Notes under the pieces: model-generated | What the model saw: only the letters and a program-made list of their open reading frames with translations | Databases searched by the model: none | Told to the model about the DNA's origin: nothing | Translations under genes and position numbers: made by a program | Source: Sphingobacterium zeae | GTDB lineage: Bacteria > Bacteroidota > Bacteroidia > Sphingobacteriales > Sphingobacteriaceae | Assembly (NCBI RefSeq): GCF_030818895.1 | Contig: NZ_JAUTBA010000001.1 | Location: 4,030,001-4,094,000, forward strand | Direction of reading: 5' to 3' | DNA: 64,000 nucleotides | Part shown: positions 62,262 through 64,000 of the stretch, piece by piece | Layout of the letters: each line of letters begins with the position of its first letter | Numbering within the stretch: position 1 is the first letter of the stretch

Positions 62262-63386
62262 CTAACTCAAGTGATAACTTTGGTTTTTGAACTCCATTGA
62301 AGTATAGTATTGATATTTTCTATTGTCCAGCGGATAATCCCAACAGCCCATGCGGTGATAGATTTCACCACCAAAGCCTGTTTTGAACCGATAAAGCCCA
62401 TACATAGGATGTGAAAGATCTGCCTGTGGAGAGACGCCAAAGAAATCATATTCTGTACATCCTTTTTCTTTCGCAAGCTGCATTGCACGCCATTGCAGAG
62501 CGTATGTTGCCATATAATTACGATTCCAGGACGCAGAGGCTCCATAAAGGTAAGTGCCGCGATTTGCGGCAATCACCAAAAACATAGCTGCCAAGGGCTG
62601 ATTATCCACTTCTGCCACTAAAAGATACACATCAGCGGGCGATAACGTATCATTTGCCCTTGCAGAGAGAACAATCTTAAAATAATTGATATCATGTAAA
62701 AAAAAGTTATTTCGATGTGCCGTCTGTCTATAAAGTTCGTACCAAATTTCTAGACTTTCCATTCCTAGAGAACGCACGCGCACCCCTTTCCTTTCTGCCA
62801 GATTAATATTATATCTCGTCTTGGATTTCATATTTCCAAGCAACATATCCTCTTCCTTTTTAAGGTCCATAAAAATAGTATTGGAAGGAAGTATATCCGT
62901 ATTTGCTTTATGAAAATTCCAGTTTTCTGTATTAAAGTTGAAACGCATCTCCTGAATACGTTTTTCGGGGACACCCAACCAGTTTCCATGAAGGTCATAA
63001 CAATCCTCCTCTTTAGCCCAATGAGACTCCCAAGATAGATCGTAGCGTATCATAATGCAATTTGGCGGCAGATGGGTACGCAAACTCTCCGATAACTGTT
63101 CCAAAAAATAACCTTGATTTTCGTCCGATGGTTCAATCTCAGGCCCATAGGGTACATAGGCGATGCTATGCTCTTGATCTATGGCCTGTATAATAATCAA
63201 TAAATCGCCAATAAAGTACGTATCGTCGTCAACCCCAACATAGAGATCAGATTGTTTCGACTTAAAGTTAAATGCCTTGGACTGTATGCCCTGCATTTTT
63301 TTTACTGCAGACCAATAAGCAGTCTGTTGAATAATACCTGTTTTATAAAGCCCACTGATTTCTTTGTCATTAATATCTGCTATCAT
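62262..63386 (-). CDS. FemAB-like aminoacyl or GNAT-type transferase
   Basis: The 374-residue protein has the two tandem GNAT domains of the FemX/FemAB family. The C-terminal half has LAAMFLVIAANRGTYLYGASA and TEYDFFGVSPQADLSHPMYGLYRFKTGFGG, the family's signature end. FemAB proteins add amino acids to peptidoglycan stem peptides from aminoacyl-tRNA; in Bacteroidota their role is less clear. It is convergent, 3 bases apart, with the Omp85-like gene, and has a long N-terminal part without signal peptide. Confidence 0.86.
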   Translation of the reverse strand: MIADINDKEISGLYKTGIIQQTAYWSAVKKMQGIQSKAFNFKSKQSDLYVGVDDDTYFIGDLLIIIQAIDQEHSIAYVPYGPEIEPSDENQGYFLEQLSESLRTHLPPNCIMIRYDLSWESHWAKEEDCYDLHGNWLGVPEKRIQEMRFNFNTENWNFHKANTDILPSNTIFMDLKKEEDMLLGNMKSKTRYNINLAERKGVRVRSLGMESLEIWYELYRQTAHRNNFFLHDINYFKIVLSARANDTLSPADVYLLVAEVDNQPLAAMFLVIAANRGTYLYGASASWNRNYMATYALQWRAMQLAKEKGCTEYDFFGVSPQADLSHPMYGLYRFKTGFGGEIYHRMGCWDYPLDNRKYQYYTSMEFKNQSYHLS

Positions 63387-63645
63387 GATATTTCTCCAAT
63401 TTTATTAGGTGTATTTTTTCAGATCCTTAAAAAAACATCGGTTTTTAAGCCCAAAAACGGCAAACATAACCAAAATGTATGGCTAAAAAGGTACTCATTT
63501 GTCACTTTGTTGTTAATTTCAGGCAATACAGAGAAATAGCTATTTAAAATGGCTATTTCACATATTTAAACTTAGAATAACCTCATTTGAATTGTTATTT
63601 TGATCTAAAATTTAAGATATTTGTAGCTTAACAATTCAGCACACG

Positions 63646-64000
63646 ATGGACAATAAAGCGATTTCCAAAATTTTCAAATTATGCAGTCAATTGATGGAAT
63701 TGCACAATGAAAATCCTTTTCGAACAAAATCCATAGCGAGTGCCTCGTTTAAGTTGGACAAGCTGCCTTTTCGTATTGTTGAGGCGAGTCTCGAAGAATT
63801 GAGTGCGCAGCCCGGCATAGGAAAAAGCACCGCTGAAAAAGCAAAGGAAGTGGCTGCCACCGGAACTTTTAAAGAGCTTCAGACCCTTATGGAAAATACG
63901 CCATCCGGTATTGTTGAAATGTTAAACCTTAAGGGACTAGGTCCCAAAAAGATCGAGATTATTTGGAAGGAACTGGAGATCGAAAGTATAGGCGAGCTGC
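63646..64000 (+). CDS. polX: PolX-type DNA polymerase, 5' part
   Basis: Only the first 118 codons lie in the window; the frame is open to its end. The sequence starts DNKAISKIFKLCSQLMELH, as in the 8-kDa domain of family X polymerases, and has the helix-hairpin-helix motifs AQPGIGKSTAEKAKEVA and LKGLGPKKIEIIW. Bacterial PolX has a C-terminal PHP nuclease domain and works in base-excision or gap repair. That part lies outside the window, so the full architecture is inference. The start codon has no clear Shine-Dalgarno signal. Confidence 0.85.
   Translation, partial: MDNKAISKIFKLCSQLMELHNENPFRTKSIASASFKLDKLPFRIVEASLEELSAQPGIGKSTAEKAKEVAATGTFKELQTLMENTPSGIVEMLNLKGLGPKKIEIIWKELEIESIGEL

Noticed and set aside
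1..64000. CRISPR arrays, insertion sequences, prophage, integrons, rRNA operons
   Set aside because: No regularly spaced repeats, transposase or integrase motifs, or rRNA segments were seen on either strand.

Overview
The window reads as chromosome of a Bacteroidota species, most likely Sphingobacterium or a close relative (inference from content, no marker gene seen). Supporting signs are low-to-moderate GC, starts with little Shine-Dalgarno signal, several promoters of the Bacteroidota type (TAnnTTTG, sometimes with an upstream TTTG), three GH92 mannosidases, a Gfo/Idh plus DUF1080 pair, a BlaB-like subclass B1 metallo-beta-lactamase and an HD-Pnk/RNA ligase pair. No insertion sequence, prophage, CRISPR array or rRNA was seen; there is one tRNA (Ala, GGC).

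Layout. 1-2560 (+): end of an S9 prolyl peptidase and an M1 aminopeptidase. 2821-13140 (-): one long operon for trans-4-hydroxyproline and prolyl-peptide use (dihydrodipicolinate-synthase-like deaminase, aldehyde dehydrogenase, hydroxyproline epimerase, D-amino-acid oxidoreductase, DUF885 hydrolase, APC permease, DPP-IV-like peptidase). 13569-21163 (-): two-component system followed by a CzcCBA-type metal efflux system, with a direct-repeat activator box before the pump genes. 21494-23598: AraC regulator, short-chain dehydrogenase, a decayed gene and a DinB protein. 24144-26962 (-): Gfo/Idh oxidoreductase and a double-DUF1080 protein. 27637-32374: hypothetical and small membrane proteins, an RNA-repair pair (RNA ligase and HD-Pnk) and a GNAT enzyme. 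32702-34224: divergent HxlR regulator and old yellow enzyme. 34684-42138: Yellow/MRJP-like protein, a palindrome-controlled set of small proteins, DUF72, glutaminyl cyclase, a lipoprotein operon whose first gene is broken, two small membrane proteins and a GNAT enzyme. 42189-50262 (-): three GH92 alpha-mannosidases. 51064-53388: LuxR-type regulator facing an E1/ThiF-like gene and an autoinducer-synthase-like acyltransferase. 53462-56501: a PQQ-type propeller pseudogene, an AraC regulator and an acyl-CoA dehydrogenase. 56588-64000: SF1 helicase, cupin, B1 metallo-beta-lactamase, tRNA-Ala, NTF2-like protein, Omp85-type barrel, FemAB-like transferase and the start of a PolX-type polymerase.

How the genes fit together. 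The left third is peptide and amino-acid catabolism: exported peptidases release proline- or hydroxyproline-containing peptides, a permease imports amino acids, and the cytoplasmic enzymes take hydroxyproline to alpha-ketoglutarate. The GH92 block would trim alpha-mannose from high-mannose glycans, but no SusC/SusD pair lies with it.

Most worth a second look: the LuxR / acyltransferase / ThiF cluster (51064-53388); a two-copy noncoding element with a conserved box, a covarying hairpin and a C-rich loop (23779-23843 and 46916-46983); the RNA-repair pair; four decayed or possibly decayed genes that ordinary ORF calling would miss; and operator-like palindromes at 36021-36039 and 50788-50808.
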